Made by a program: the position numbers and the translations under genes. DNA of 6,898 nt, taken from assembly GCA_021786215.1 (NCBI GenBank), contig JAJYNT010000440.1, positions 1 through 6,898 on the forward strand, in the 5' to 3' direction. Position 1 is the first letter of the stretch; the number at the start of each line of letters is the position of its first letter. The notes below the pieces were generated by a model that was not told where the DNA came from, made no database searches, and saw only the letters and a list, made by a program, of their open reading frames with translations. This document shows positions 6,565-6,898 of this stretch, one piece after another. Origin of the DNA: Chloroflexota bacterium (GTDB lineage Bacteria > Chloroflexota > UBA6077).

Positions 6565-6898
6565 ATGAGCGAAGCGGGGATGGAGCCAACCCTCACTTGG
6601 CCGGTTGGAGCCAAACAGGGAGCAGAGCGACCGGAGATGCAGCCGATCTCGCCGTGGGCGCGCGCTTGGCGCCGTCTCCGACGGGACCGCATATCTATGG
6701 CCAGCCTGATCGTGATTGTTGTCTTCTGCCTGTTAGCCATCTTTGCACCCTGGGTTTCTGGGCACAGTCCCTATTTCCAGGACTACGCCCAGTTGGACGC
6801 GTGGCCGAGTGGAGCTCACTGGTTGGGCACCGACGATCTGGGACGCGACGTTCTGGCCCGCCTGCTTTATGGGCTGCGGGTATCCCTTGCCATCGCCA
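6565..6898 (+). CDS. ABC transporter permease, DppC/OppC type (3' end outside window)
   Basis: The first 111 residues of the second permease are present and the frame is still open at the window end. A proline- and charge-rich cytoplasmic N-terminus leads to SPWARAWRRLRRDRISMASL (residues 29-48), the usual basic stretch before the first membrane span (about 46-65, ending AIFAPW). The DppC hallmark HWLGTDDLGRDVLARLLYG follows at 85-103 and then the beginning of the transmembrane domain (VSLAIA). The ATG at 6565 was chosen because an in-frame TGA lies at 6541-6543 and no earlier start follows it; GGGAG at 6547-6551 is 13 nt upstream, rather far. A second in-frame ATG at 6580 sits in the same GGGGATG context and cannot be excluded; ATG 6637 is also in frame. 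It should pair with the DppB-type permease just upstream. The rest of the gene, and probably one or two ATPase genes, lie beyond the window. Confidence 0.92.
   Translation, partial: MSEAGMEPTLTWPVGAKQGAERPEMQPISPWARAWRRLRRDRISMASLIVIVVFCLLAIFAPWVSGHSPYFQDYAQLDAWPSGAHWLGTDDLGRDVLARLLYGLRVSLAIA

Overview
The window is GC-rich, gene-dense bacterial DNA with every supported gene on the + strand. The organism cannot be named from the sequence. A GC-rich Chloroflexota-like bacterium is a reasonable guess. It rests on the long Ala/Pro/Thr-rich linker after the lipobox of the binding protein, the short ATTCCCGC...GCGGGAAT palindromic repeat, and an AprA-like flavoprotein beside a peptide-type ABC transporter. 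This assignment is inference only.

Layout: positions 1-110 hold no recognisable gene but contain a small palindromic repeat (about 49-76). Positions 111-602 encode the C-terminal third of histidine ammonia-lyase (hutH) in an open frame; the N-terminal two thirds, including the cofactor-forming region, are absent. Positions 603-728 are non-coding, with no convincing promoter or terminator. A compact co-directional cluster then begins: an FAD flavoprotein of the fumarate reductase / adenylylsulfate reductase alpha superfamily (729-2384), a 69-residue 2x[4Fe-4S] ferredoxin (2386-2595), a class V PLP aminotransferase of the alanine/serine-glyoxylate type (2615-3757), a peptide/nickel-type ABC substrate-binding lipoprotein (3797-5533), and permeases of the DppB (5615-6535) and DppC (6565 to beyond the window end) types. 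Most gaps are 1-39 nt. The exception is the 81-nt gap between the binding protein and DppB, which carries a strong hairpin.

How the genes may work together (inference): the transporter would import a peptide-like or other amino-bearing small molecule. The aminotransferase would move an amino group from an amino acid to glyoxylate or pyruvate (or the reverse), and the flavoprotein with its ferredoxin would carry out a redox step on a related metabolite. The flavoprotein lacks the histidine used for covalent FAD attachment and several dicarboxylate-binding residues of SdhA/FrdA, so it should not be called succinate dehydrogenase or fumarate reductase. Its substrate is the main unknown here. The two transporter ATPases usual for this family are not in the window and may lie just downstream.
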